Below are positions 40,533-49,585 of a stretch of DNA of 64,000 bases, one piece after another. Made by a program: the position numbers and the translations under genes. The stretch lies in the NCBI GenBank assembly GCA_963675575.1, contig OY776378.1, positions 2,852,001 through 2,916,000 of the forward strand, in the 5' to 3' direction. Under the pieces are notes generated by a model, which worked only from the letters and a program-made list of their open reading frames with translations, did not search any database and had not been told where the DNA came from. This DNA is from JAGLOK01 sp963675575 (GTDB lineage Bacteria; Bacillota; Clostridia; Christensenellales; UMGS416). The number at the start of each line of letters is the position of its first letter. Positions within the stretch are counted from its first letter, which is position 1.

Positions 40533-42440
40533 TTGAAGAACAAGATGTTTAGGGGTTCGTTAATATTTATTATAATATTTGCATTGGCTCTTGTGCTGGT
40601 CATGACCATGGGCGGCGGAACAACAGGAGATATGGACGAGCTTTCATACAATGGATTCATAGGAGCCATTGAAAGTAACAATGTATCTCATATTATAGTA
40701 TATGACACATATTTAGTGGGTCTTTATAATGGTACAGCGGTATCGGAAGCAAACTTTCCGGCTGACTATGATTTTAAAGTAAGCATTACTGATAAAGTCG
40801 ATATTCAGAAGGATTTGATTTCCGCTGTCGCAAAACGTGAAAGTATTTCCCCGGAAAACGTATCCCAGTCGGATTTTGGTTTTACAATTGATTATAAACA
40901 AGAGCAGGTTAATTCACTTTTCGCTTTAATCGTGCCATATTTGGTTATCGCATTGATTTTAGGAGTTCTTTTCTTCCTTTTCATGCGTCAGGTACAGGGC
41001 ACAAACAACCGGGCGATGAACTTTGGAAAAGCACGCGCAAAGCAAGTGGATCCAACCGCTAAAAAAGTGACATTTGAAAACGTGGCAGGCGCTGTTGAAG
41101 AAAAAGAAGAGCTTGCCGAAATAGTTGAATTTTTGAAAAACCCTGATAAATTCGTTAAAATGGGCGCCAGAATTCCCAAAGGCGTTTTGCTTATAGGCCC
41201 TCCGGGAACAGGTAAAACACTTCTCGCAAGAGCAGTGGCCGGAGAAGCCGGCGTGCCCTTCCTTACTATCTCAGGTTCAGACTTTGTTGAGATGTATGTT
41301 GGTGTTGGTGCGTCAAGGGTTCGCGACCTGTTTGAGCAGGCAAAGAAAAGTTCGCCGTCGATAATCTTCATTGATGAAATAGACGCTGTCGGACGCCACA
41401 GAGGAAGCGGCTTGGGCGGAGGCCACGACGAACGTGAGCAGACGCTTAACCAACTGCTTGTTGAAATGGACGGTTTCGCAGTAAATGAAGGTATTATAAT
41501 GATTGCGGCCACTAACAGACCCGACATTTTAGACCCAGCATTATTAAGACCCGGCCGTTTTGACAGACAGATTACCGTGGGATATCCTGATGTAAAGGGT
41601 CGTGAAGAGATTCTTTTGGTGCACTCCAAAGGCAAACCATTGGGTAAATCCGTTGATTTAAAAGAGCTGGCTCGGCTAACACCCATGTTTACAGGTGCCG
41701 ATCTTGAAAATATACTTAACGAGGCCGCGATTTTAGCCGCTAGGAAAAATGCCGCGGAAATCGACTATGAAGTTATAAAAGAAGCTATTAACCGCGTGCA
41801 GATGGGCCCCGAGAAAAAGAGCAGACTGATTACTCCCGAAGACAGAAAACTCGTAGCGTACCACGAAGCAGGTCATGCTGTAGCTGCAAACTTCTTGAAA
41901 GAATGCGATCCTATACACATAGTTACGATAATTCCCAGAGGACAGGCGGGCGGATATACACAAACTTTAAGTGGCGACGACTCGCGCTACATAACAAAGA
42001 CTAAAATACAAGATCACATAGCAATGTCAATGGGCGGATATGTGGCTGAAAAACTGGTATTTGATGATATTACAACAGGTTCGACCAGCGACCTAAAGTA
42101 TGCAACGCAAAGTGCTCGAAAGATGATAACAGAATACGGAATGAGCGATGATCTCGGCCCCATTTATTTGGCAAACGCTCCCGAAGTTATGATTGGGCGC
42201 GACATAGGCCACACAAGAGATTACTCGGAAAAACTTTCGGCTCAGATAGATAACGAAATTTCTTCAATACTTGAAACTGCCAAAAAACGCACGGAAGATA
42301 TATTGACAAAATACCGTAGTGTTTTGGATGCAGTCGCAAAAACACTTCTTAAAAAAGAAAAAATTGACGGGAAAGAGTTTGAAAAAATAGTAAAGCGGAA
42401 CATGCCCACCGACTCAGCACAGGAACTGGTAGAAGCATAA
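40533..42440 (+). CDS. ftsH: ATP-dependent zinc metalloprotease FtsH
   Basis: A 635-residue membrane protease. Two helices (about 8-28 and 128-150) flank a small outer domain. The AAA domain has GPPGTGKT, the pore motif MYVGVGASRVR, Walker B IIFIDEID, and the second region of homology RPGRFDR. The M41 zinc site is HEAGH near residue 446. It degrades membrane and regulatory proteins. The start is TTG at 40533, with AGGAGG ahead. A strong terminator follows. Confidence 0.96.
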   Translation: MKNKMFRGSLIFIIIFALALVLVMTMGGGTTGDMDELSYNGFIGAIESNNVSHIIVYDTYLVGLYNGTAVSEANFPADYDFKVSITDKVDIQKDLISAVAKRESISPENVSQSDFGFTIDYKQEQVNSLFALIVPYLVIALILGVLFFLFMRQVQGTNNRAMNFGKARAKQVDPTAKKVTFENVAGAVEEKEELAEIVEFLKNPDKFVKMGARIPKGVLLIGPPGTGKTLLARAVAGEAGVPFLTISGSDFVEMYVGVGASRVRDLFEQAKKSSPSIIFIDEIDAVGRHRGSGLGGGHDEREQTLNQLLVEMDGFAVNEGIIMIAATNRPDILDPALLRPGRFDRQITVGYPDVKGREEILLVHSKGKPLGKSVDLKELARLTPMFTGADLENILNEAAILAARKNAAEIDYEVIKEAINRVQMGPEKKSRLITPEDRKLVAYHEAGHAVAANFLKECDPIHIVTIIPRGQAGGYTQTLSGDDSRYITKTKIQDHIAMSMGGYVAEKLVFDDITTGSTSDLKYATQSARKMITEYGMSDDLGPIYLANAPEVMIGRDIGHTRDYSEKLSAQIDNEISSILETAKKRTEDILTKYRSVLDAVAKTLLKKEKIDGKEFEKIVKRNMPTDSAQELVEA

Positions 42441-42454
42441 ATTTAACAAATTCG

Positions 42455-42480
42455 AGGCCGATTTTTATCGGCCTTTTTTG
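42455..42480 (+). terminator. Terminator of ftsH
   Basis: AGGCCGAT pairs with ATCGGCCT around TTTT, followed by a T6 run. Confidence 0.9.
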
Positions 42481-42649
42481 TTAATTAAGACTTTTTTAGT
42501 CTTATATGTTTACAAACTATGAATTTTTGCATAAAACTATTGTCTCACAATTGTAATAAATTAATTTGTTTGTTATAATTAAAAACCGATTTATGATTAT
42601 TGCTAAAAAAATCTAAGTCGAATAAAAAGTGTATCCTACGGAGGACTGA

Positions 42650-43042
42650 GTGAATTTAGGCGTTGGCATGAGCCGAAAAGAACGTTGGGAAGTAACCGAC
42701 GATATGACTGCCTTGGCGGTGAGAAGCGGCGGTGAAAAAGTATTGTCCACTCCCTTTTTATTGGCCTTGATGGAATGCAGTGCCTATGAACTCGCACAGC
42801 AGGGAATGGACCGCGGGATGACAACGGTCGGAACAAAAGTGGTGCTGAGCCACATTGCTCCCACTCCAGTGGGTCTTGTTGTTTGGGCGGAAGCAAGAAT
42901 AACAAGAATACGCGATAACGCGATAGAGTTTGAAATCTCGGCTTTTGATAAAGAAGGCGTAATCGCGGAAGCAAAACATACACGAGCAATCATAAACGCA
43001 AAAAGGTTCATGACCGGCGCAATAAGGAAACTAAACAAATGA
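42650..43042 (+). CDS. Hotdog-fold thioesterase (FlK-like)
   Basis: A 130-residue protein of the thioesterase superfamily. STPFLLALMECSAYELAQQG, then TTVGTKVVLSHIAPTPVGLV, follow the pattern of FlK-type fluoroacetyl-CoA thioesterases and their many general relatives: the Thr, Glu and His positions of the catalytic triad can be placed at PFLLALMECSA and SHIAPTPVG. Most clostridial members probably hydrolyse small acyl-CoA esters; fluoroacetate has no special support. The start is GTG at 42650 with CGGAGGAC ahead. The VanW cluster follows after 46 bases. Confidence 0.83.
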   Translation: MNLGVGMSRKERWEVTDDMTALAVRSGGEKVLSTPFLLALMECSAYELAQQGMDRGMTTVGTKVVLSHIAPTPVGLVVWAEARITRIRDNAIEFEISAFDKEGVIAEAKHTRAIINAKRFMTGAIRKLNK

Positions 43043-43088
43043 AAACTATTGAAACTGTATATGACTATTTGGGTTAAGGGGAAATAGC

Positions 43089-44777
43089 ATGACGCAAAGA
43101 AAAACATACTCAAGGTCTTCAAGTACCAGAAATAGGAAAACACAGTATAAGAAACCTTCCGGATCAAAATACCAACCTACTAGAAGCCCAAACAGACCAC
43201 CGGCACGCAGAAGCGGCGGCGGGGCTAAAATCTTGTTGGTTGCTTTGCTGTTTGTAATTATAGCAGGCGGAGCAATAATTATTATAAAAAATATTCCAAC
43301 AGCAGTAGCTGTCAGCAGCGATACAATAATTGAAGGAATAACAATAGACGGAATAAACGTGGCGGGCATGTCCAAAGAAATAGCCTACACGACAGTTGAA
43401 CAAGCTGCTCAAAATAAGCTGAACAATATTTCCGTTACATTTAGATATAACGATAAATCTTGGACATTCACTTCATCCGAGCTTCAGGCAACCATTAACA
43501 CTCAAGCTGTAGTTGACCAAGCCTATGAAGTAGGCAAAACCGGTTCGATTCTTGAAAAAAGAAACATTCAGGAAGAAACAAAAACCGCGGGATTGCCGCT
43601 AAAGACTTCCATTTCAGTTGATAAAGATGTATTAATTGAGGCCCTCAAAGACGTAAAAGGTGAAATCGACCAGCCTATGGTTGAAGCTTCTATTACATTT
43701 GATCCGAGCGGTTATGATTATTTTGCAGATGTAAGTGACCCCGAATCTTATGATTCAAACGATATGTTCACAATAACACCGGGAAGCGTTGGATATGCAA
43801 TGGACTATGAAAAGGCCTTGCAGGAATTAAACGACGCTTTGAATAACGGCTGGACTGCCGATATCACTCTTTCGGTAAAAGAAGAACATCCTAAATATAC
43901 CGTTGAAGAGCTCGAAGAGTGCAGAACTTTGGTTTTCCACTCATCCAGCCAAATATCTACTCACAACAAAAGCAACACAAACAGAAACAGCAATATAGCA
44001 AAAGCCATTGGATTATATAAAGGAATGGTTGTAATGCCAGGTGATGTCGTGGATTATAATCAAATTTTAGGCGAACGTACCATTAGAAACGGCTGGCTCG
44101 AAGCCCCGACAATAACTCAGGAAAAAACGCTTGAAAACGCTTTGGGCGGAGGAATATGCCAAGCGTCAACAACAATCTTTAATGCCGCATTCATGGCCGG
44201 AACCAAAATAATTGACAGGGGCCCACATTCTTGGCCTGCTTACTATAAAGACTTCGGTTATGGAATGGACGCGATGGTCAACTGGGGTACGGATGAATTT
44301 ATCTTCCAAAACACATCCGACTATCCGATATTTATTAACACATATTTCTGGTATGATTCTTATAAACAACCGGGATACATTGACGTGGATGTTTATACAA
44401 TGCCCCAGAAAGATGAAAACGGGACTGTTCTTCACATTCGAGCTGAAAGTAATATTGTAAAGCAGGAAGCCTCCCCGCCACCCATATACAGAGAAGCCGC
44501 CGAAGGCGAATACGCTGGAGAGAGCTGGACTGTCGACTCAACCTTAAATAAGCTGATTTATGTTCATCGCAATTCAAAAGGGCTTTTGGAAGTAAGCGTG
44601 GACAGAGTGTGGTATAAAGACTGTGTAGAAACTGCTCCCGGCGTTTGGGCCGGCGGCGTGGAAGTGAAAAGAGAACATTCTCACATAGATTATTATGCGA
44701 GTGTGGCTGCGATAATATATACTAAGCCTATTCCCGCTGCTACAGCGGCGCCAACATTTACCCCGGATCCCGGCTGA
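43089..44777 (+). CDS. VanW-family wall-associated protein, copy 1
   Basis: A 562-residue protein. A basic cytosolic start of about 50 residues is followed by one membrane helix (LLVALLFVIIAGGAIIIIK). The outer part has a putative peptidoglycan-binding domain of the PG_binding_4 type (about 80-280: IEGITIDGINVAGM, then VSVTFRYNDKSWTF) and a VanW domain (about 310-450) with MVVMPGDVVDYNQILGERT and LGGGICQASTTIFNAAFMAG. The C-terminal tail is strand-rich and ends Pro-rich. VanW proteins are common in Clostridia and not tied to vancomycin resistance. It is the first of three tandem copies. Confidence 0.85.
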   Translation: MTQRKTYSRSSSTRNRKTQYKKPSGSKYQPTRSPNRPPARRSGGGAKILLVALLFVIIAGGAIIIIKNIPTAVAVSSDTIIEGITIDGINVAGMSKEIAYTTVEQAAQNKLNNISVTFRYNDKSWTFTSSELQATINTQAVVDQAYEVGKTGSILEKRNIQEETKTAGLPLKTSISVDKDVLIEALKDVKGEIDQPMVEASITFDPSGYDYFADVSDPESYDSNDMFTITPGSVGYAMDYEKALQELNDALNNGWTADITLSVKEEHPKYTVEELEECRTLVFHSSSQISTHNKSNTNRNSNIAKAIGLYKGMVVMPGDVVDYNQILGERTIRNGWLEAPTITQEKTLENALGGGICQASTTIFNAAFMAGTKIIDRGPHSWPAYYKDFGYGMDAMVNWGTDEFIFQNTSDYPIFINTYFWYDSYKQPGYIDVDVYTMPQKDENGTVLHIRAESNIVKQEASPPPIYREAAEGEYAGESWTVDSTLNKLIYVHRNSKGLLEVSVDRVWYKDCVETAPGVWAGGVEVKREHSHIDYYASVAAIIYTKPIPAATAAPTFTPDPG

Positions 44778-44806
44778 TTAGGCGGTATGCAAAAAATATT
44801 TTTAAC

Positions 44807-44845
44807 AAAAAAGCAAAGGAAGCTTAACATTTCTTGCTTTTTTTG
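44807..44845 (+). terminator. Terminator after VanW copy 1
   Basis: AAAGCAA pairs with TTGCTTT, extended inside by GGAA with TTTC past a bulge, followed by a T7 run. Confidence 0.75.
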
Positions 44846-44905
44846 TTATAGTATTAGAATAATTGAAAAAAAATTAACGAAGATATATTTTTCGGAGAAA
44901 GCTAT

Positions 44906-46588
44906 ATGGCAACAAGAAAAACAAAAAGAAAACCAACAAACGGAAAGACGCCGGTCGCATCAAAAAAAAATTCTTCCAGAAGAACACACAAAAAGAGCCG
45001 AGGCGGTGGAATCCTCTGGCTACTTTTAATTCTTATATTGGTTGCAGGAGGTATAGTTGCTGCAATTAATATAAAAGAACTGTATCAGGAAGAAATTATG
45101 GAAGGCATATCCATCGATGGTTTAGACGTGTCCGGAATGACAAAAGAAGCTGCCTACCAAGTTGTTGAAACTGCCGCTGACGAAAAACTTAAAAACATCT
45201 CCATTACTTTTAGATATAATGATAAAGAGTGGAAATTTACAGCTGAAGACTTGCAGGCAAAAATCGTTGTGGAAGGAGCTGTTGAAACAGCTTACGAAAC
45301 AGGAAAAAGCGATTCTGTAATCGACCGATTTAAAACTTATCAGGAAATAAGCTCTGATGGGCTGACTCTTAAAACCGAATTTTTAGTTGACAGACAGGTT
45401 TTGGTTAACGCTTTGGCGGATGTGAAAGCTGAAATAGACCAGCCGATGATAGAGCCCTCAATAAACTTTGATCCGACCGATTATGATTTTTTTGAAGACA
45501 AGGCTAATCCCGACGTTGACATGTCAAAAGATATGTTTACAATTACCGAAGGCAAAGTTGGCTACGCAATGGATTATGACAAAGCCCTCCAAGCTTTGAA
45601 CGATCAACTTGAGGATGGGTGGACTGCAGATATCGACTTGACCGTAAAAGAATCGTATCCTACATTATCTAAGGAAGTGCTTGAGGAATGCACAACGCTG
45701 GTGTACCACGCCTCAAGTCCTATTTCCAGCAGCAATAGAAAAATAACCGAACGCAATCATAATATAGAAAAAGCAATAAGCTTTTATAAAGGCATGGTTG
45801 TTATGCCGGGTGAGATAGTATCATACAACGATGTTTTGGGTGAGCGAACAGAAGAAGCCGGATGGCTTCCCGCGCCAACTATTGCCCGTGATAAATCAGT
45901 AAGGGACGAACTTGGCGGCGGAATCTGTCAGGCTGCGTCAACAATATTTAACGCGGCTTTCAGAGCCGGTGCGAAAATAATAGAAAGCCAGCCCCACTCC
46001 TGGCGCGCATATTTCGATCCTTTCGGCTATGCTATGGACGCCATGATAAACTACGGAACAAGTGACATGATATTTCAAAACAACTCGGAATATCCAATGT
46101 TTTTCAACACTTATTTTTGGTTTTTCCCCGGAAGCACAACTCCGGGATATGTTGATGTGGACGTATACACGATGCCACAAAAGGATGAGAACGGAAATAT
46201 ACTTCACATATTCCCGGAAGCTACGGAAATTAGAAAAGAAGATCCACCTCCAATGGTATATGAAGAAATTGATGAAGCTACTGCGTTGTTAAAATTTCCT
46301 ACTGCTACATGGACGCCCGACCCAACATTAAATAAGTTGGTATACTTGCATATATCGCCCAGGTATTTGTATGAATATTCTGTGGATAGAGTATGGTACA
46401 AGGACTGTGATGAAATAGAGCCGGGAATTTGGGACGGCGGCACTGAAGTCAAGCGCGAATATTCTCATACTTATCTTTATAAGAATGTAGCTGGTTTGAC
46501 CTATACAAAGCCAATGCCTGTAGTGCCCACTCCAGCACCTGCAACTCCCTCGCCGGAGCCCACTCCTGATGGAGGAGCCACCGGCTGA
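44906..46588 (+). CDS. VanW-family wall-associated protein, copy 2
   Basis: A 560-residue paralogue of copy 1 that aligns along its full length. It has a Lys/Arg-rich start, one membrane helix (LLLILILVAGGIVAAI), the PG_binding_4-like domain (GISIDGLDVSGMTKEAAYQV, ITFRYNDKEWKFTAEDLQAK), and the VanW domain with MVVMPGEIVSYNDVLGERT and LGGGICQAASTIFNAAFRAG. The end is a Pro/Thr-rich spacer. ATG at 44906 follows TTCGGAGAAAG. It has its own terminator and so is probably expressed separately from copy 1. Confidence 0.85.
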   Translation: MATRKTKRKPTNGKTPVASKKNSSRRTHKKSRGGGILWLLLILILVAGGIVAAINIKELYQEEIMEGISIDGLDVSGMTKEAAYQVVETAADEKLKNISITFRYNDKEWKFTAEDLQAKIVVEGAVETAYETGKSDSVIDRFKTYQEISSDGLTLKTEFLVDRQVLVNALADVKAEIDQPMIEPSINFDPTDYDFFEDKANPDVDMSKDMFTITEGKVGYAMDYDKALQALNDQLEDGWTADIDLTVKESYPTLSKEVLEECTTLVYHASSPISSSNRKITERNHNIEKAISFYKGMVVMPGEIVSYNDVLGERTEEAGWLPAPTIARDKSVRDELGGGICQAASTIFNAAFRAGAKIIESQPHSWRAYFDPFGYAMDAMINYGTSDMIFQNNSEYPMFFNTYFWFFPGSTTPGYVDVDVYTMPQKDENGNILHIFPEATEIRKEDPPPMVYEEIDEATALLKFPTATWTPDPTLNKLVYLHISPRYLYEYSVDRVWYKDCDEIEPGIWDGGTEVKREYSHTYLYKNVAGLTYTKPMPVVPTPAPATPSPEPTPDGGATG

Positions 46589-46607
46589 TAGTTTGCTGCA
46601 ATTAAAT

Positions 46608-46640
46608 AAACCCACACTAAGCTGTGTGGGTTTATTTGTT
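46608..46640 (+). terminator. Terminator after VanW copy 2
   Basis: AAACCCACAC pairs with GTGTGGGTTT around TAAGCT, followed by ATTTGTT. Confidence 0.8.
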
Positions 46641-46716
46641 ATATAATGTATTTATTGTAATTTATAGTTTTTGAGCTTATAATATTATAATTAACACAAA
46701 GGATAAAAATTAATTT

Positions 46717-47337
46717 ATGCATTTTAAAAAAACAAATCGAAAATTCATCATTGTTTCAATTTTAATTATGTCCGCTATTTTAACCGCGAGTGCATTAATC
46801 TTTTCGTCTTTTTTTATATCAACCAAGCTCACAAGCGGAGTATTCATTGACGGCATAGATGTCTCGGGATTAACAAAAAATCAAGCGGAAAATCTTTTGA
46901 AAGAAAACGATTCTAAAATAATAGAGAATCTGTATATTATACTGAAGCACGGAAATTATTCTTGGGAAATACCTATTGAAAATTTGAATGTTTGTTATGA
47001 TTACAAAGAAGCTCTTGAAACGGCATCTTCTGCGAGAAACGAAGGAACCCTATTTGAGAAAATAAGTCAAAAAAAGCAAATTAATAAAGAAGGTCTTTAT
47101 CTCTATAGTAAGACAATATTTAATGAGCGAAATCTAAATACAACGCTTGAAGAAATTGAGGCGGTTATCAATTTTGAAATGGTGAAAGCATCTATTGCGT
47201 TTGATCCCTCAGAATATAACTATTTTGATGAGTCACAAAATTCTCAGAGTATGTTTCAGATAAATCCCGGCAGCTCCGGATATAAAGCAGACACTGAAAA
47301 AAAAACTTGTTATCGAAGCTTTGGCAAGAAAAGATAG
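46717..47337 (+). CDS. VanW-family copy 3, N-terminal fragment (frameshifted)
   Basis: A 206-residue fragment. It has a membrane helix at about residues 11-33 and the PG_binding_4-like domain (FIDGIDVSGLTKNQAENLLK, then ASIAFDPSEYNYFDESQ), matching residues about 1-260 of copies 1 and 2 but with a much shorter basic start. After SSGYKADTEKK the frame runs into TAG at 47335. The cause is a run of nine A at 47297-47305; with eight A the frame continues into the VanW domain. As it stands the gene is broken. Confidence 0.75.
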   Translation: MHFKKTNRKFIIVSILIMSAILTASALIFSSFFISTKLTSGVFIDGIDVSGLTKNQAENLLKENDSKIIENLYIILKHGNYSWEIPIENLNVCYDYKEALETASSARNEGTLFEKISQKKQINKEGLYLYSKTIFNERNLNTTLEEIEAVINFEMVKASIAFDPSEYNYFDESQNSQSMFQINPGSSGYKADTEKKTCYRSFGKKR

Positions 47338-48211
47338 CGCAGAAATCGAGATTGTTGTAAAAGAGATTCAGCCTGCATATACTGCACAGGAGCTTGAATC
47401 CTGTACAGCTCTTGTTTGTCATTCGTCAATCAATATCTCTAGTTATCTTAAAAAAATTCCGGAGCGAAATCTAAACATACAAAAAGCGCTCAATCGATTC
47501 AAAGGCTTGGTCGTGCTGCCGGGCGAAACCGTTTCCTTTTATGATGTTATCGGTGAGCCTTCCACTGAAAATGGTTGGCTTCCACCTATGGGTGATTTTT
47601 TAAGCGCTGAAGAACAAAAAAAGTTTCCGGGCATTGACCACGCCGCCACGGCAGTTTACAGCGCCGCTGTCATGGCAGGAGCAGAAATAATAGAACGACA
47701 CGCTCATGACTACCCTTGTTACTACAATGATTACGGTTATGGCATGGACGCATATGTCGAGTATGGCGAAATAGATTTAGTATTTAAAAACACCACTGAC
47801 TATCCCATGTTTTTTGATGCATACTTATATTTTTATAAAAGGGACTATCCAGGATATATCGATGTTGATGTATATACTATGCCACTTGAAGATGATATGC
47901 ACATAAAAATCGAAAGTATTATCGTAAAACAAATTCCGCCTCCTGATACAGAATATATCGAAGCGGACAAAGATAAGTTTTCATATGAATATTGGCAGTT
48001 AGATGAAGCCCTCAATAAAATGGTTTATATTCACCAAAGACCCAGAGACGAAATCCATGTGAAGGTTTATAGGGTGTGGTACAAAGATTGTATCGAAGCA
48101 AGACCCGGCGTTTGGGAAAACGGCACAGAGGTCTGCCGAGAAGAGTTTGATTTTATAGTTTACCCCGGTGTGCAAGGAGTAATATACACAAAAGCTATAT
48201 CCGGCGAATAA
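47321..48211 (+). CDS. VanW-family copy 3, VanW-domain fragment (frameshifted)
   Basis: A 296-residue fragment, the continuation of the copy-3 gene in the next frame. It retains LVVLPGETVSFYDVIGEPS and the strands after it (DYPMFFDAYLYFYKRDYPGY, YIDVDVYTMP), as in copies 1 and 2. The family core GGGICQ is replaced by FPGIDHA, so the conserved Gly-Gly-Gly-x-Cys-Gln is lost. No ribosome site precedes the nominal TTG start at 47321. Both the frameshift and the missing motif indicate a decaying or re-purposed copy. Confidence 0.72.
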   Translation: MARKDSAEIEIVVKEIQPAYTAQELESCTALVCHSSINISSYLKKIPERNLNIQKALNRFKGLVVLPGETVSFYDVIGEPSTENGWLPPMGDFLSAEEQKKFPGIDHAATAVYSAAVMAGAEIIERHAHDYPCYYNDYGYGMDAYVEYGEIDLVFKNTTDYPMFFDAYLYFYKRDYPGYIDVDVYTMPLEDDMHIKIESIIVKQIPPPDTEYIEADKDKFSYEYWQLDEALNKMVYIHQRPRDEIHVKVYRVWYKDCIEARPGVWENGTEVCREEFDFIVYPGVQGVIYTKAISGE

Positions 48212-48475
48212 TCCACCATTAACTCATATCTTTATTTAATATGGTATAATGAATGAAAGCTGTATTTTGCTACCCCACTCTTTGACTTAAGGTTACATCC
48301 GTTTTACTAGATAATTTTGATAAATTAAATAATAAACATCTGCATCGGCAAAAATCACAAAATGACTAGGATAATGCACGCTCATAATCTATACAAAACT
48401 ATAAGACTATTTTTGTTGAATTCAATTAAATTAATAGAAAAAATACCGATTGGTTCATTCCTTATATAGTTTTAC
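48212..48475 (+). other. Gene-free region before prs
   Basis: This AT-rich stretch has no credible gene. An extended -10 element (TGG plus TATAAT, 48245-48250) stands alone near its start with no gene after it. Later comes AACATCTGCAT...ATGCAC, a TGCAT/ATGCA dyad similar in sequence and size to one in the 37.9-kb RNA candidate. No terminator is obvious after the VanW copy-3 stop. Confidence 0.3.
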
Positions 48476-48504
48476 TTAACAACTTAAAATTTTTTTGGTA
48501 TATT
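48476..48504 (+). promoter_or_regulatory. Promoter of the PRPP synthetase gene
   Basis: TTAACA (48476-48481), 17 bases, TATATT (48499-48504), about 45 bases before the ATG. Confidence 0.6.
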
Positions 48505-48548
48505 ATTAGTGCCCACTCGGGTATTAATAGGAAAACGAGGGTTTTTAC

Positions 48549-49535
48549 ATGGCATGGAGAAAAGATATTAAAATTTTTGCGGGAAGCACCGGTAAAGCTT
48601 TTGCGCAAAGAATGTGCGATTATTTGCATATAGAACTGGGCAAGTCCGAAACAATCACTTTTTCAGAAGGCAACACTTTTGTGCGCGTGCTGGAGACCGT
48701 GAGAGATAAAGACGTGTATCTAGTTCAGCCCATAGGGCTTAAATCAAATGATGAATTTACGGAAATTCTTTTTTGGATGGACGCATTTAAAAGAGCAAGT
48801 GCAAACTCTGTTACTGCCGTAATCCCTTACTATGGATACGCAAAAGGCGACAAAAAAGACGAACCGAGAGTTTCTATTCGCGGCAGAGTGTGCGCGGAAT
48901 GCATTGAGCTTGCGGGAGCCGACCGTGTCGTCACTATGGACCTTCATTCACCACAGGTTCAGGGATTTTTCAAAATACCAGTTGACCACCTTCTTGGCGC
49001 TCCGATTTTAGCACAATTTATTAGAGTGCTTGATTTGGGTGATTTCACTGTGGTTGCGCCGGACGCCGGATTTGTAAAACAAGCCCGTTCATTTGCAGGC
49101 AGGCTGGGAGTTCCCACCGCAATATGCGACAAGCAAAGAAACGCGCACGACGAAACCGCGCAAATACTTGAAATAATCGGAGATGTAACCGACAGAAACT
49201 GCCTTATTGTAGATGACTTTACAATATCCGGCGGAACTCTTATAGAGGTTGCACACCAGCTCAAGAAAAGAGGCGCGAAAAGAATATGCGCCTGTACTTC
49301 CCATTCCTTGCTTAACGAGGCGAATATGAAAAGAATGGAAGATTCGCCAATTGACATGTACATAACAACAGACACAGTGGAAAACAAATGTGTTCTGCAA
49401 TCGAAAATGACACATATCGTTTCGGTTTCAGCCCTTTTCGCAGAAACCGTAAGGCGTATACATGTTCGAGAGTCGGTAAGTGTGCTTTTTGATGAAGCTC
49501 CAACGTATGTTCTTGATAAAACAACCATGGAATAA
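48549..49535 (+). CDS. prs: Ribose-phosphate pyrophosphokinase (PRPP synthetase)
   Basis: A 328-residue enzyme that makes PRPP from ribose 5-phosphate and ATP. SEGNTFVRVLETVRDKDVYLVQPIG, then PYYGYAKGDKKDEPRVSIRG, match the ATP-binding loops; VTMDLHSPQVQGFF is the metal-binding signature; CLIVDDFTISGGTL is the PRPP loop. The N-terminal strand (IKIFAGSTGKAFAQRMCDYL) and EGNTFVR (usually SDGE) show it is a divergent Prs branch. It provides the PRPP that Hpt uses. A separate promoter is present. Confidence 0.92.
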   Translation: MAWRKDIKIFAGSTGKAFAQRMCDYLHIELGKSETITFSEGNTFVRVLETVRDKDVYLVQPIGLKSNDEFTEILFWMDAFKRASANSVTAVIPYYGYAKGDKKDEPRVSIRGRVCAECIELAGADRVVTMDLHSPQVQGFFKIPVDHLLGAPILAQFIRVLDLGDFTVVAPDAGFVKQARSFAGRLGVPTAICDKQRNAHDETAQILEIIGDVTDRNCLIVDDFTISGGTLIEVAHQLKKRGAKRICACTSHSLLNEANMKRMEDSPIDMYITTDTVENKCVLQSKMTHIVSVSALFAETVRRIHVRESVSVLFDEAPTYVLDKTTME

Positions 49536-49585
49536 AATCATAAGTAACCGTAGCTTTGCTTAATAAAACACTTTCAAGGAATGTT

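Noticed and set aside
44787..45029. An 80-residue plus-strand frame between the first two VanW genes
   Set aside because: It overlaps the terminator and the start of copy 2 in another frame, and its sequence is a low-complexity Lys/Arg string.
43089..48211. Vancomycin resistance locus
   Set aside because: VanW domains are common in Clostridia. No VanH, VanA/B ligase, VanX or VanRS gene is nearby.
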